In this document: positions 43,317 to 52,835 of the stretch, piece by piece
Layout of the letters: every line of letters starts with the position of its first letter
How positions within the stretch are numbered: position 1 is the first letter of the stretch
Assembly (NCBI GenBank): GCA_046329815.1
Contig: JAXLTY010000002.1
Coordinates: forward strand, 806,001 to 870,000
Origin: JADJSS01 sp046329815
GTDB lineage: Bacteria; Bacteroidota; Bacteroidia; Chitinophagales; JADIYW01
Reading direction: 5' to 3'
Length of the DNA stretch: 64,000 bases
Made by a program: the position numbers and the translations under genes
Notes under the pieces: generated by a model
The model's input: the letters and a program-made list of their open reading frames with translations, nothing else
Told to the model about the DNA's origin: nothing
Databases searched by the model: none

Positions 43317-46300
43317 TTAATTTCCCGGTGGTGGCCCAGACATTCCGCCGCCTGGTGGCGGTCCTTGCATCATAAAATCTTTCGGCTTCTCATTTGGATT
43401 TGCCGATTTGCCTGCTATCTTTTTAAATGTATAAGTGATAGTTCCCAAGAAGTAACGCTGCAAAGCAGTGGAGCGCGTATCTTCCGTATATGTATCAGTT
43501 ACATTTCGTGTGATGTTTCTGTTCTGATTCAGGATATCATTCGCGCTGAATTTCACTTCCAGACTTTCATCTTTCAGGAATTTATAAGCCAACGACGCGT
43601 TCAGCAACCAATAGCTGGTGTTATAAGAACTGGAACCACCGGCATTCAATGTATTGCTCACCGAAGTATTAAACACAAATCCTTTCCAGAACTGGTAGTT
43701 AAACTTAGCAGAAGCAGTATGATTAAAATAGTTGTTGTTGTTTTGCGTCTGCAACGTATTGCGCACAATGGTGTAATTTGCATTGTATGAAACCGTAAAA
43801 TCAATTTTAGTACTGATATTACTGCTCAATGAAAGACCAGCATTCAAAGCATATGAATTAGCAGTGTTGCGTGCATCGTTGATCAATGTTGGTGTGCGCG
43901 TATATACAAAACCACCGCTCACATTCATGTTTGATTTAATTTTTGCAATTGGAAATCCGTATGTAACGAACGTACGCGCATTCCAATAACCATTTAAGTT
44001 TGTTGGCTGAATGAACTGCGAACCTGCACTCGCTGCAATACCATTAATCATAGTGTCGCGCACGAAAATAGTAGTTGCATTCGCAATATAGTTAATCGTA
44101 TTTACTGCATTTGCAAAGATGAATAAGTTCGTTGCTTTCTTTGTATTTGTTCTGCCGTAACGCAAGCCGATATTTTGCTGGAAGATTTGTTTCAAGTCAG
44201 GATTACCGGAAGTCAATATCAATGAGTTGCTGTTATCAATTACGTTTTGCAATTGAGAAATAGACGGCGGATTGGTAGATGTTCTGTAGAAAATACGCAA
44301 GTTCTCTGTTTTAGAAAATTTGATATTCAGCTCTGTGTTCGGCAACAACGATAGAAAGTTCTTGTTCACTGAAACGACATTCGGTGCAAGCTGTTCGCTT
44401 CGCAGCAACGCATCTTGTCCAACCAAACCAATCGTCCAGTTTATTTTCTGGTTGTTATAACGATATGCAATTCCAAGTTTGTTGGTGATGTATTTATTAT
44501 TGAACTGATTGCTCAATGCTGTATCTACTGAAGTATAATCTTGTGTAAGAGAATCAAAGTTGTTGGTATTCTTTACAGAATTCGTATTCATATAAGACGG
44601 CGAATAGTTAATAGATAATTGTCCGTATTTTTTGATTGGTTCAGTATAAACGATATTACCACCAATGGTATAACTTTTTGTTTTCAAGGTGGAATGCTGG
44701 TCGATAGAATCAATCACCGCAATTGAATCTCGGTCGTCTTCGTTATAAGTAAACAACGTGCCGTTCGTATTTTTAAAGTTTCCTGAAGTAGTTAAATTCA
44801 ATGAAATCGTTCTTCCTTTTTTAGCAAACTTATGTTGATATAAAATGTCGTTCGAGAAATTAAAACCTCTTTGTTTTGTTGACTGGTTATTATTGGTTGA
44901 ACTGATCAATCTTTCATTCGTTGAATTAGACGCAGACAACACAGAAGATGAAATATAATTTTGCGAAGTAAAACTCGGCATGAACGTTAACTGATTCGAT
45001 GAGTCGATTGCATATTCGATACGAAGATTTAAACGGTTGTTGAAGTTTTTGCTCGTTGTGTTTTTAGTTTCATTATATACCAAACCGCTGTCGTTCGATG
45101 AAATGTAATTTCTGATCGCTGAGCTTTCATTTACATTTTTAGTGCCATTGAAAAAGTATGAACCGCTGATATTCACTTTCTTCTTTTTACCGATTTTATC
45201 TGAATAATTCAAACCTAAAGCGGTTGTTGTTGCGATACCATTTTGCTGACCCACCAGGAAATTTCCTGCTTGATTGTTACGACCAAAACCACCACTACCG
45301 CCGCCACGATTACCGCCGCCGCCACTCGTTGCAGAACCAGTGCTTGTAGCACCAACCAAATCCTGAATATTAAAATTCTGCTGATTGATGTTATTACTCA
45401 TTGCCAATATAGAAAAGCGTCTGTCGTTCTTGAATGTGCTGTAATTCAAACCAATATTATATCGATTGTCCGGTCCGCCGTAACCAGCATAGAATTTACC
45501 AAACTTTGAATTTGACAAACCATTCTTTGTAACAATGTTGATGGTTTTTTGTGAGTTACCGTCATCAAAACCGGTGAATGTAGATTGGTCGCTCATTTTA
45601 TCAAACACCTGTACTTTATCAACGATATCAGCAGGCAGGTTTTGTATTGCGGTTCGCGGATCATCACCAAAAAACGGTTTTCCATCTACCAATACTTTTT
45701 TTACTTCTTCGCCATTCACTTTCACGATTCCGTTATCAGACGTAACACCAGGCATTTTCGTTAACAAGTCTTCTGTGGTTGCGTCTTTATTTGTTTTAAA
45801 TGCAGTAGCATTAAATTGCGCGGTGTCGCCTAACTGCTGTACGCGAATTTGTTTTTCTTCAATCACTACTTCTTTCAGCAACTTGCTGTCTTCAGTCATG
45901 CCAATGGTTTTCAGATTAATGCTGTTATCATCGACCTTGATATTTTTGTTGATGGTTTTATAACTGATATAACTGATCTCCATTTTGTACTCGCCATTCG
46001 GAATATCTTCAATTACAAAATTGCCATCAACATCTGTGATCGCGCTTTTAATTAAAGTCGTATCTGTTTTGCTTGTAAATAAAACATTGACACCTATCAA
46101 TGCGGAGTTGTCTTTTGTATCTATTATTGTTGCAGAAATGGAATTCTTCTTTAATACAGGAACATTCAGATTTGCAGTATCTAAGCTTTTGCTTTTAGTT
46201 GGTGCAGCAGTTATCAAAGTTGCTGAATCTGCTGCGAGTAATGTATTTATTTTGGTGAAAATGGAACTATCTGTGTTTACAATATAAGTGCTGTCTGATG

Positions 46301-46370
46301 GTTGAAGTGGTTGCGCGATTCCGATGATGGTACAACTCAATAAGCAGGCGAACAAGATAGCTTTTATCAT
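43317..46370 (-). CDS. TonB-dependent receptor-like outer-membrane beta-barrel protein
   Basis: The roughly 1017-residue protein from the ATG at 46370 has a signal peptide (MIKAILFACLLSCTIIGIAQ), a carboxypeptidase-like regulatory domain (about 75-155, ATIIDTKDNSALIGVNVLF) and a plug region (ATTEDLLTKMPGVTSDNGIVKVNGEEVKKVLVDGKPFFGDDPRTAIQNLPADIVDKVQV). A long barrel follows, with a Gly-rich loop (SGGGGNRGGGSGGFGR) and a PPPGGG tail. It is of the outer-membrane beta-barrel family 3 type, common in Bacteroidota. The ligand is unknown and no SusD partner is adjacent. Confidence 0.9.
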   Translation of the reverse strand: MIKAILFACLLSCTIIGIAQPLQPSDSTYIVNTDSSIFTKINTLLAADSATLITAAPTKSKSLDTANLNVPVLKKNSISATIIDTKDNSALIGVNVLFTSKTDTTLIKSAITDVDGNFVIEDIPNGEYKMEISYISYKTINKNIKVDDNSINLKTIGMTEDSKLLKEVVIEEKQIRVQQLGDTAQFNATAFKTNKDATTEDLLTKMPGVTSDNGIVKVNGEEVKKVLVDGKPFFGDDPRTAIQNLPADIVDKVQVFDKMSDQSTFTGFDDGNSQKTINIVTKNGLSNSKFGKFYAGYGGPDNRYNIGLNYSTFKNDRRFSILAMSNNINQQNFNIQDLVGATSTGSATSGGGGNRGGGSGGFGRNNQAGNFLVGQQNGIATTTALGLNYSDKIGKKKKVNISGSYFFNGTKNVNESSAIRNYISSNDSGLVYNETKNTTSKNFNNRLNLRIEYAIDSSNQLTFMPSFTSQNYISSSVLSASNSTNERLISSTNNNQSTKQRGFNFSNDILYQHKFAKKGRTISLNLTTSGNFKNTNGTLFTYNEDDRDSIAVIDSIDQHSTLKTKSYTIGGNIVYTEPIKKYGQLSINYSPSYMNTNSVKNTNNFDSLTQDYTSVDTALSNQFNNKYITNKLGIAYRYNNQKINWTIGLVGQDALLRSEQLAPNVVSVNKNFLSLLPNTELNIKFSKTENLRIFYRTSTNPPSISQLQNVIDNSNSLILTSGNPDLKQIFQQNIGLRYGRTNTKKATNLFIFANAVNTINYIANATTIFVRDTMINGIAASAGSQFIQPTNLNGYWNARTFVTYGFPIAKIKSNMNVSGGFVYTRTPTLINDARNTANSYALNAGLSLSSNISTKIDFTVSYNANYTIVRNTLQTQNNNNYFNHTASAKFNYQFWKGFVFNTSVSNTLNAGGSSSYNTSYWLLNASLAYKFLKDESLEVKFSANDILNQNRNITRNVTDTYTEDTRSTALQRYFLGTITYTFKKIAGKSANPNEKPKDFMMQGPPPGGGMSGPPPGN

Positions 46371-46492
46371 AAGTGCAATTTTATGTCTATTATTTATATT
46401 AGACAACAAAAAGAATGCAACGTTTAGATTTAGTTAACTAAGTTAACTGAAACTTAACTTAGTTTAAGATTTCAATAAAATGATGGCTATGC

Positions 46493-47635
46493 TTAACTAA
46501 CACGTATCCACTCGCGCATCCAGCGTTCAGGAATTTCATTGTTCATCGCGGTCAGATAATCTTTGTAAGTACAAGGAATTAATTTATGGATAGATTTGCC
46601 GCTTTTATCATACATAATCTTCATCCACCAGCGGTCGCTTTTTTTACTTTTTAAGAAGATGAAATCATTCTCGGCATCTTCTATCTGCACGATAAATGTA
46701 TTGAAATCTTTTTCGTCAACAATCGGATAATCGTTGCGGCGCAAACTCACACCTTCGATAAAATACCAAACCATTTGAGCAACTTGCTTGGCTGTAATGT
46801 CACTTTGGTCAAGAGTTGGATTATAATCATAAAAACCAATACTCATTAAAAGGTCGCTCATACCGGCGAAACGCGATAAGCCACAAGCTTCATCACCGAA
46901 CAAACCATTCGGTGACGGCTCTGTTTGCGCAGGCGCATCTGAATAACGAATCGCATTGATATTAAACGTAACCATTGCCGCTTCGCGAATAAAAGGTTCT
47001 GCTTCAAAAATATGTTCTCGTATTTTTCCAACGCGTAAAAAATCATGTTCTTTGCTGCTCAAAAACGATAATTGTTTTTCATGCAAAAAATAAGACTGAT
47101 ACGCCACCAAATTGTATTTCTTCAAATTGCCACTTAAGAAAAAATCTTTCAGGTAGGTTTTATGAATATCGACATCGCTGTTTTCCCAAACTACTTTTGA
47201 AGCAATGTGAGCAACGGTTACTTCATTCTCAAATATTTCGTAAGCTTTAAATTGTGCAGATGCTAACGCAGTGTCGCCGCCGATGATAACGGTGATGATA
47301 TTATGTTTGAACAGTTCGTTCAAGGTTTCCACGATTGCTACTAAAGTATCAACGTAGGTCTCGCCTGCTTTAATGTTCCCAAGATCCAGCAACTGCATAC
47401 CATTAGTGAATGCAGAAAACTGGTAGAGTTGTTTACGGACTTCATTCGCTGCATTTTCCGTTCCTTTATTGGCAATATGTCCGCGATAATCTTCCACACC
47501 AACCACGGCTATCTTATAGTTTTCGAGTGATTTTTTATCGTGATACAGATGGATATAATCAGCAACGTACGTATTAGTGTTATAATAGTCCTGTACAATA
47601 CGCTGATCTACCGGCTGCAAAAAATCTGAAAGCAT
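46493..47635 (-). CDS. Arginase/formiminoglutamase-fold protein with degenerate metal site
   Basis: The 380-residue protein has the ureohydrolase scaffold: VGVEDYRGHIANKGTENAANEVRKQLYQ near the N-terminus and VIIGGDTALASAQ in the middle. MVTFNINAIRYSDAPAQTEPSPNGLFGDEACGLSRFAG stands in the second half. The usual metal ligands are lost: GGDH is GGDT, the DAHxD motif is replaced (SDVDIHKTYL), and SxDxDxxDP is TFNINAIRY. It is probably a non-catalytic relative used as a binding or structural protein, or has a changed activity. It stands alone on its strand. Confidence 0.8.
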   Translation of the reverse strand: MLSDFLQPVDQRIVQDYYNTNTYVADYIHLYHDKKSLENYKIAVVGVEDYRGHIANKGTENAANEVRKQLYQFSAFTNGMQLLDLGNIKAGETYVDTLVAIVETLNELFKHNIITVIIGGDTALASAQFKAYEIFENEVTVAHIASKVVWENSDVDIHKTYLKDFFLSGNLKKYNLVAYQSYFLHEKQLSFLSSKEHDFLRVGKIREHIFEAEPFIREAAMVTFNINAIRYSDAPAQTEPSPNGLFGDEACGLSRFAGMSDLLMSIGFYDYNPTLDQSDITAKQVAQMVWYFIEGVSLRRNDYPIVDEKDFNTFIVQIEDAENDFIFLKSKKSDRWWMKIMYDKSGKSIHKLIPCTYKDYLTAMNNEIPERWMREWIRVS

Positions 47636-47721
47636 ACAATGTTGTTTCCAGCAAATTTAATGGATTAGCGATGGTATAAAACAGTAAATACTCAACGATT
47701 GTTGATTAAAGAAAGAGTTGA

Positions 47722-48006
47722 TTATTTATTTTTATTAAGCATTGAAATTATATCATCACCGTATTTTAAAATCCTCATTTTTCCAAAACCTTTGACCATC
47801 TTTAAATCTTCTATTGATCTGGGTTTTCTTCTAACAATCTCTATCAAATCTGTATTGTGCAAAATATAAAATGCAGGCAGCTTTACTTCTTTTGCTTTTT
47901 CAATCCGCCAGCGTTTCAATTTCAACAATATCATTGCGTCCATAATTTGAAAATAGTTCTTAAAATGCTTTTCTAAGATTCTTACTTGATTAAATTCATT
48001 GTTCAT
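47722..48006 (-). CDS. Stand-alone HRDC domain protein
   Basis: The 94-residue protein is nearly all one HRDC domain: LLKLKRWRIEKAKEVKLPAFYILHNTDLIEIVRRKPRSIEDLKMVKGFGKMRILKYGDDIISML. This is the nucleic-acid-binding module found at the end of RecQ helicases and RNase D. No helicase part is attached and no frameshift remnant is seen around it, so it seems to be an independent small gene. A role with a separate helicase is a guess. Confidence 0.85.
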   Translation of the reverse strand: MNNEFNQVRILEKHFKNYFQIMDAMILLKLKRWRIEKAKEVKLPAFYILHNTDLIEIVRRKPRSIEDLKMVKGFGKMRILKYGDDIISMLNKNK

Positions 48007-48032
48007 TGGTAAACTATTTTAGGTTGATTGAA

Positions 48033-49568
48033 TTAAGCGTTCCAGCTATCTCTGTCTAAACTTCTGAATTGTATCGCTTCGGCGATGTGCTGTGTTTGAA
48101 TATGTTGTGATTTATCCAAATCAGCAATGGTGCGTGCCACACGGATAATGCGTTCGTACGCGCGGGCGCTTAAACCTAAACGCTTCATCGCAGTGTTTAA
48201 CAATTGCTGGCAAGTATTATCCAGTATGCATTCATCGCGTGTTTGTTTGGTACTCATCTGCGCATTGCAATAAATTTCATTTGCTGCAAATCGTTCCGAT
48301 TGAATTTGCCTTGCTGCTATTACTCGTTTCCTGATGGATTCGCTTTTTTCAGAAACGCGTTCAGATGCTAATTCCTGGATGTTTACCGGTGTTACTTCCA
48401 CATGCAAATCAATTCTGTCTAATAACGGACCTGATATCTTTGCTAAATATTTTTGTACCACACCAGGCGCGCAGACGCATTGCTTTTCCGGATGGTTGAA
48501 GAAGCCGCATGGACATGGATTCATACTGGCTACCAGCATAAAGTTGGCCGGATAGTCTATCGAATAACGTACGCGTGAAATGTTTACTTTGCGTTCTTCC
48601 ATCGGCTGGCGCATTACTTCGAGTACCGTGCGTTTAAATTCAGGCAATTCATCTAAAAACAGTACGCCGTTATGCGCTAAAGATATTTCACCAGGTTGCG
48701 GATGACCGCCGCCACCAACCAGTGCTGAATCCGAAACCGTGTGATGCGGCGCACGAAACGGACGCTGATGTAGTATTGATGTATTTGTTTTTAATTTGCC
48801 GGCAACAGAATGGATCTTGGTGGTTTCGAGCGCTTCCTGTAAAGAAAGCGGCGGCAAAATGGTTGGCATTCGTTTGGCAAGCATCGTTTTTCCGGCACCA
48901 GGCGGTCCGATCAAAATAACGTTATGTCCGCCTGCCGCTGCTATTTCTAATGCACGTTTAATGTTCTCCTGTCCTTTTACGTCCGAAAAATCAAATACAT
49001 CGCTGGTTTGATTTTGTTCCAATTCGGCATTAGGATTTACAATGGTTGGTTCGAGTTGTATCTTATCCGATAAAAAATCAACGACTTCGTCCAAAGTCTC
49101 TACACCATATACTTCCAGACCACTGACGATGGCGGCTTCTCTTGCATTTTGTTTTGGCAGAATAATACCTGCAAAACCTTCTTTGTGCGCCTGCACCGCA
49201 ATGAGCAAAGCGCCCTGGATAGGTTGTAATTTACCATCAAGCGAAAGTTCGCCCATGATGATATACTGATCGAGTTTTTCGGTAAATAATTGCTCAGATG
49301 CCGCTAAAATGCCAATAGCTATCGGCAAATCGTAAGCAGAACCTTCTTTGCGGATGTCTGCCGGCGACAGGTTAATAATGATCTTGATGCGTGGCATTTG
49401 GTAGCGGTTGAAGCGCAAGGCACTTTCCACACGGCTCCAGCTTTCTTTGACTGCAGAATCGGGCAAGCCGACCAAATAATAATGCTGACCGGAACACACA
49501 TTTACTTCTACGGTGACGGTAGTTGCATCTACGCCGAATACGGCACTTCCATACGTTTTTACTAACAT
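48033..49568 (-). CDS. YifB/ComM-family Mg-chelatase-like AAA+ ATPase
   Basis: The 511-residue protein has an N-terminal Lon-protease-S16-like domain (VEVNVCSGQHYYLVGLPDSAVKESWSRV). The AAA+ domain follows with Walker A IGPPGAGKTMLAKRMP, FRAPHHTVSDSALVGGG, Walker B GVLFLDELPEF and the MNPCPCGFF zinc-like loop, then the C-terminal Mg-chelatase domain. ComM helps branch migration during natural transformation. Together with comEC in this window it fits DNA uptake and recombination. Confidence 0.94.
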   Translation of the reverse strand: MLVKTYGSAVFGVDATTVTVEVNVCSGQHYYLVGLPDSAVKESWSRVESALRFNRYQMPRIKIIINLSPADIRKEGSAYDLPIAIGILAASEQLFTEKLDQYIIMGELSLDGKLQPIQGALLIAVQAHKEGFAGIILPKQNAREAAIVSGLEVYGVETLDEVVDFLSDKIQLEPTIVNPNAELEQNQTSDVFDFSDVKGQENIKRALEIAAAGGHNVILIGPPGAGKTMLAKRMPTILPPLSLQEALETTKIHSVAGKLKTNTSILHQRPFRAPHHTVSDSALVGGGGHPQPGEISLAHNGVLFLDELPEFKRTVLEVMRQPMEERKVNISRVRYSIDYPANFMLVASMNPCPCGFFNHPEKQCVCAPGVVQKYLAKISGPLLDRIDLHVEVTPVNIQELASERVSEKSESIRKRVIAARQIQSERFAANEIYCNAQMSTKQTRDECILDNTCQQLLNTAMKRLGLSARAYERIIRVARTIADLDKSQHIQTQHIAEAIQFRSLDRDSWNA

Positions 49569-49754
49569 AAATATTGCTTTTGCTATAGAGATACATGAAA
49601 AGCATAAATTCCATAAATTTTTGAAAATTTATTTTTTGAAAAGTAAAAAGAGTGAAACCTAAAGCCGAATTGCCTTCGTTAAGTGTAAATAAAGATACGC
49701 TGTTGAACAGATAATTTATAGGACAAAATCCTTTTAAAATCAGATTAGAAAGAA

Positions 49755-51140
49755 TTACTTTTCTTTCAGTATAGCGATGATGTCGTTTTGCATTTTATGT
49801 GCAATAGCATTTGCAGTTTGTTCAGTGTTACTTTCCGCGTATATGCGAATAATCGGTTCAGTATTGGATTTTCGTAAATGTACCCAATCCTGATCGATAT
49901 CAATGCGCAAACCATCAATAGTGTTTTGCGGATATTGTTTGTATTTTACTTTGATCTTTTCCATAATAGCATCGATATCCATACCTTCTTCCAATTGTAT
50001 CTTATTTTTGGAAATGACATAGTTCGGATATTTTGCGCGCAATGAATGCATGCTTTTGTTAGATGCTGCCAGATGCGTTAAGAATAAAGCAATGCCCATC
50101 AATGCATCACGTCCATAATGCAAACCAGGATAGATGATGCCGCCGTTGCCTTCGCCGCCAATGACTGCATTCGTGCTTTTCATCATTTCAACGACATTTA
50201 CTTCACCAACTGCAGATGCCGAGTATTCGCCGCCATGCATCAGTGTTATATCTTTTAATGCTTTTGTAGAAGAAAGATTGGAAACAGTATTACCTTTTCT
50301 GAATTTCAATACATAATCTGCCACAGCCACTAAAGTATATTCTTCGCCAAACGGAACGCCTTTCTCATCGATCAAAGCCAGACGATCCACATCCGGATCG
50401 ACCGCAATACCAATGTCTGCTTTTTGTTGTTTTACTTCAGAACACAACATTGATAAGTTTTCAGGTAATGGTTCCGGATTGTGCGCGAATTTGCCGTTTG
50501 GTTCGCAGTATAATTCCACTACTTCTTTTACACCTAATGCTTTCAATAATTTCGGAACGGCAATGCCGCCTACGCTATTCACTGCATCTACTACAATTTT
50601 AAATTTCTTTGCTGTGATAGCTTCTACATCTACCAATACATCTTTCACAATCTTATCAATATGATAGTCTAAGTAATCTTTATGTGTAACATGTCCTAAT
50701 TTATCGACATCGACAAATTCAAACTTGCCTGAATTTGCTTTTTTCTGAACATCATGCCCTATTTTATCTGAAATAAATTCGCCTTCACAGTTTAATAATT
50801 TCAACGCATTCCATTGTTTTGGATTATGTGAAGCCGTGATAATAATTCCACCGTCTGCTTTTTCTGCTTTTACTGCAACTTCTACCGTTGGCGTTGTTGC
50901 CAAACCTAAATCAACTACATCAATACCGATACTAAGTAAATTGCCAACGATAATATTGTGTACCATTTCGCCGGAAATGCGCGCATCGCGCCCAACCACA
51001 ATTTTGGCAGTTGTTTCTTTTTGTTTTAATATGGTACCGAAAGCAAGCGTAAATTTTGCAATATCAATTGGTGTAAGCGCCTCGCCTGATTTTCCTCCAA
51101 TCGTTCCTCTGATTCCTGAAATAGATTTAATTAAAGACAA
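49755..51140 (-). CDS. glmM: Phosphoglucosamine mutase (phosphohexomutase)
   Basis: The 461-residue alpha-D-phosphohexomutase has SGIRGTIGG at the N-terminus, the phosphoserine loop GGIIITASHNPKQWNALKLL, the metal loop AVDPDVDRLALIDEKG, the sugar loop GGEGNGGIIYP and the phosphate loop LRKSNTEPIIRIYAES. In Bacteroidota this type is normally GlmM, which makes glucosamine-1-phosphate for peptidoglycan and LPS; phosphomannomutase is the alternative. The start is a TTG at 51140, as no ATG lies before the SGIRG block. Confidence 0.85.
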   Translation of the reverse strand: MSLIKSISGIRGTIGGKSGEALTPIDIAKFTLAFGTILKQKETTAKIVVGRDARISGEMVHNIIVGNLLSIGIDVVDLGLATTPTVEVAVKAEKADGGIIITASHNPKQWNALKLLNCEGEFISDKIGHDVQKKANSGKFEFVDVDKLGHVTHKDYLDYHIDKIVKDVLVDVEAITAKKFKIVVDAVNSVGGIAVPKLLKALGVKEVVELYCEPNGKFAHNPEPLPENLSMLCSEVKQQKADIGIAVDPDVDRLALIDEKGVPFGEEYTLVAVADYVLKFRKGNTVSNLSSTKALKDITLMHGGEYSASAVGEVNVVEMMKSTNAVIGGEGNGGIIYPGLHYGRDALMGIALFLTHLAASNKSMHSLRAKYPNYVISKNKIQLEEGMDIDAIMEKIKVKYKQYPQNTIDGLRIDIDQDWVHLRKSNTEPIIRIYAESNTEQTANAIAHKMQNDIIAILKEK

Positions 51141-51276
51141 TTTCTAATAGTTTTAGGTTGGCAAATGTATATAATTCTGTGGTAGTAAATCCTTTTTTAT
51201 TTTCCAACACTTGTTAAAATAATAGTTTGGTAAATTCTACAGAATCACATTTAATTGTTAATGACTAAATTAAACA

Positions 51277-51309
51277 AAAAAAGATTTCTTTTACCAAGAA
51301 ATCTTTTTT
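51277..51309 (-). terminator. Rho-independent terminator of the DUF6580-like gene
   Basis: AAAAAAGATTTCTT and AAGAAATCTTTTTT form a perfect 14-bp stem with a five-base loop and T runs in both directions. It lies 56 bases past the stop of the minus-strand gene at 51365. Confidence 0.85.
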
Positions 51310-51364
51310 ATTATTTTTATTTATTCAGGAAAAATCAGATGGCTTTGAACAGTTCTGATTTATT

Positions 51365-51919
51365 TTATTTTGCTGTAACAGGTGCTACTTTACCGAAAGT
51401 TGCACTTTTAACAGCATCAAATATTCCAAAAAACACTAAAGAATACAATACGTCGCTTAAAAACGTGTATTTGTAGAATGGAATTGCTAACGTAAAACAT
51501 TTTATGAAACCTACTAAATTTCTTTCATATAATGTTCCTACGATCCAAACACCAAAATTCGATATTGTGAAAAATAATACCGATGATGCTAATGCAAATC
51601 CGCCAACTTTAAGATAGTTTACTTTTTCATCACGTAATTTCCATCCGAAAAATACAATGATGATGTATGATATATAAACGAAGAAAATTGTATTATGAAT
51701 AAATGGATAGTCATGTTTAAATGCTAATAAAACATCACCAATCAAAAGTGAAATCACTGGAATTATTACCGACCATTTTTTATCAATTAAATAAGCACCG
51801 CCTAATAATGCGATCGCAGTAAGCGGTGAAAAATTCGGAATCCATTCTAATACACGCAGTACTACACCTATCGTTATCAGAAGAATTGCCAGTATATATT
51901 GTTTATTTTTTGCGTTCAT
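51365..51919 (-). CDS. DUF6580-like polytopic membrane protein
   Basis: The 184-residue protein has five to six membrane helices. Conserved polar blocks are RVLEWIPNFSPLTAIALLGGAYL, HDYPFIHNTIFFVYISY, NFGVWIVGTLYERNLVGFIKCFTLAIPFYKYTFLSDVLYS. The pattern matches DUF6580 as I recall it, a family with an ECF-transporter S-component-like look. The substrate is unknown. It is a single gene with its own terminator. Confidence 0.75.
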   Translation of the reverse strand: MNAKNKQYILAILLITIGVVLRVLEWIPNFSPLTAIALLGGAYLIDKKWSVIIPVISLLIGDVLLAFKHDYPFIHNTIFFVYISYIIIVFFGWKLRDEKVNYLKVGGFALASSVLFFTISNFGVWIVGTLYERNLVGFIKCFTLAIPFYKYTFLSDVLYSLVFFGIFDAVKSATFGKVAPVTAK

Positions 51920-51972
51920 GATGCGTTTTATTTTACGTTACAAAGATAAAAAAAATCAAATACAATTCAGCG

Positions 51973-52512
51973 TTAAATTTCAGGAAACGAAGCTAAATAT
52001 GTTTTAAAAGATCCGTTCTTTTTATCCTGAAAATATTTTCTCAAAGCATAGGTAGATGATGTAAAAGCCATTTCGTTCCATGGAATTTCGTCTTCAGTAA
52101 ATAGTTGTGTTTCGAGACTTTCCACACCATTAGTTACGTTGCCATGTTTTAATTTTGCCAGGAAATGAATATACACCTGATTCGCTTGTGGTAAATTGTA
52201 AACAACTAACGGCTGAATGATCTCAATATCAGCGCCGGCTTCTTCCATGGTTTCACGAATAGCACCATCTTCTGCTTTTTCAAAGTCTTCCAAATAGCCA
52301 GCCGGTAAATTCCAGAAACCTTTACGCGGTTCAATAGCACGTTTGCACAACAATACCTTATCTTCCCAAAATGCCAGTGCTCCTACCACCATTTTTGGAT
52401 TAGTATAATGAATGGTATTGCAATGTTCACAGACAAAACGATCTTTACCATCGGTAAAAATAAAGACGACTTCTTTGCCACACTGATTGCAATATTTCTG
52501 GCGTTGAAACAT
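51973..52512 (-). CDS. NUDIX hydrolase with zinc ribbon
   Basis: The 179-residue protein starts at the ATG at 52512 (MFQRQKYCNQCGKEV). An N-terminal zinc ribbon (YCNQC and FVCEHC, 19 residues apart) precedes a NUDIX domain with the box GYLEDFEKAEDGAIRETMEEAGADIE. The layout resembles NudC-like or ADP-sugar pyrophosphatases, but the NADH-specific SQPWPFPxS motif is absent. It hydrolyses some nucleoside diphosphate derivative. The CWC gene lies 43 bases upstream on the same strand. Confidence 0.88.
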   Translation of the reverse strand: MFQRQKYCNQCGKEVVFIFTDGKDRFVCEHCNTIHYTNPKMVVGALAFWEDKVLLCKRAIEPRKGFWNLPAGYLEDFEKAEDGAIRETMEEAGADIEIIQPLVVYNLPQANQVYIHFLAKLKHGNVTNGVESLETQLFTEDEIPWNEMAFTSSTYALRKYFQDKKNGSFKTYLASFPEI

Positions 52513-52555
52513 TTTATAAAAATAGAAAAACTTTTCAAATGTCAACTTTGAAAAA

Positions 52556-52768
52556 CTACCTAATTTTATTCCAGTTATTGCTCATCAGAATTTCCTGCAA
52601 TTCTTTCATGCAAGTAATGCAAATGCAGTCTTTATAGTTTTGCTGCAAATATGCTTGTGTCGTCTCATTCAATATTATCTTGCTGCACTGGCATAATTCT
52701 ATTGAACCAACTTTACATTGGAAAGCTGTGTTGCATCGCTGACAATATTTTAATTCGTTAGAAGACAT
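52556..52768 (-). CDS. Cysteine-rich CWC family protein
   Basis: The 70-residue protein has YCQRCNTAFQCKVGSIELCQCSKI and KDCICITCMKEL, eight cysteines that match the small cysteine-rich CWC family. It probably binds zinc; no function is established. Short 7-bp TACGATG repeats lie upstream at about 52775-52794. It precedes the NUDIX gene and may share its transcript. Confidence 0.82.
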   Translation of the reverse strand: MSSNELKYCQRCNTAFQCKVGSIELCQCSKIILNETTQAYLQQNYKDCICITCMKELQEILMSNNWNKIR

Positions 52769-52835
52769 TTTTTTGATATACGATGTACGATGTGTAATTT
52801 TTAATTATACATCGTCAATCGTTCATTAATAATTA

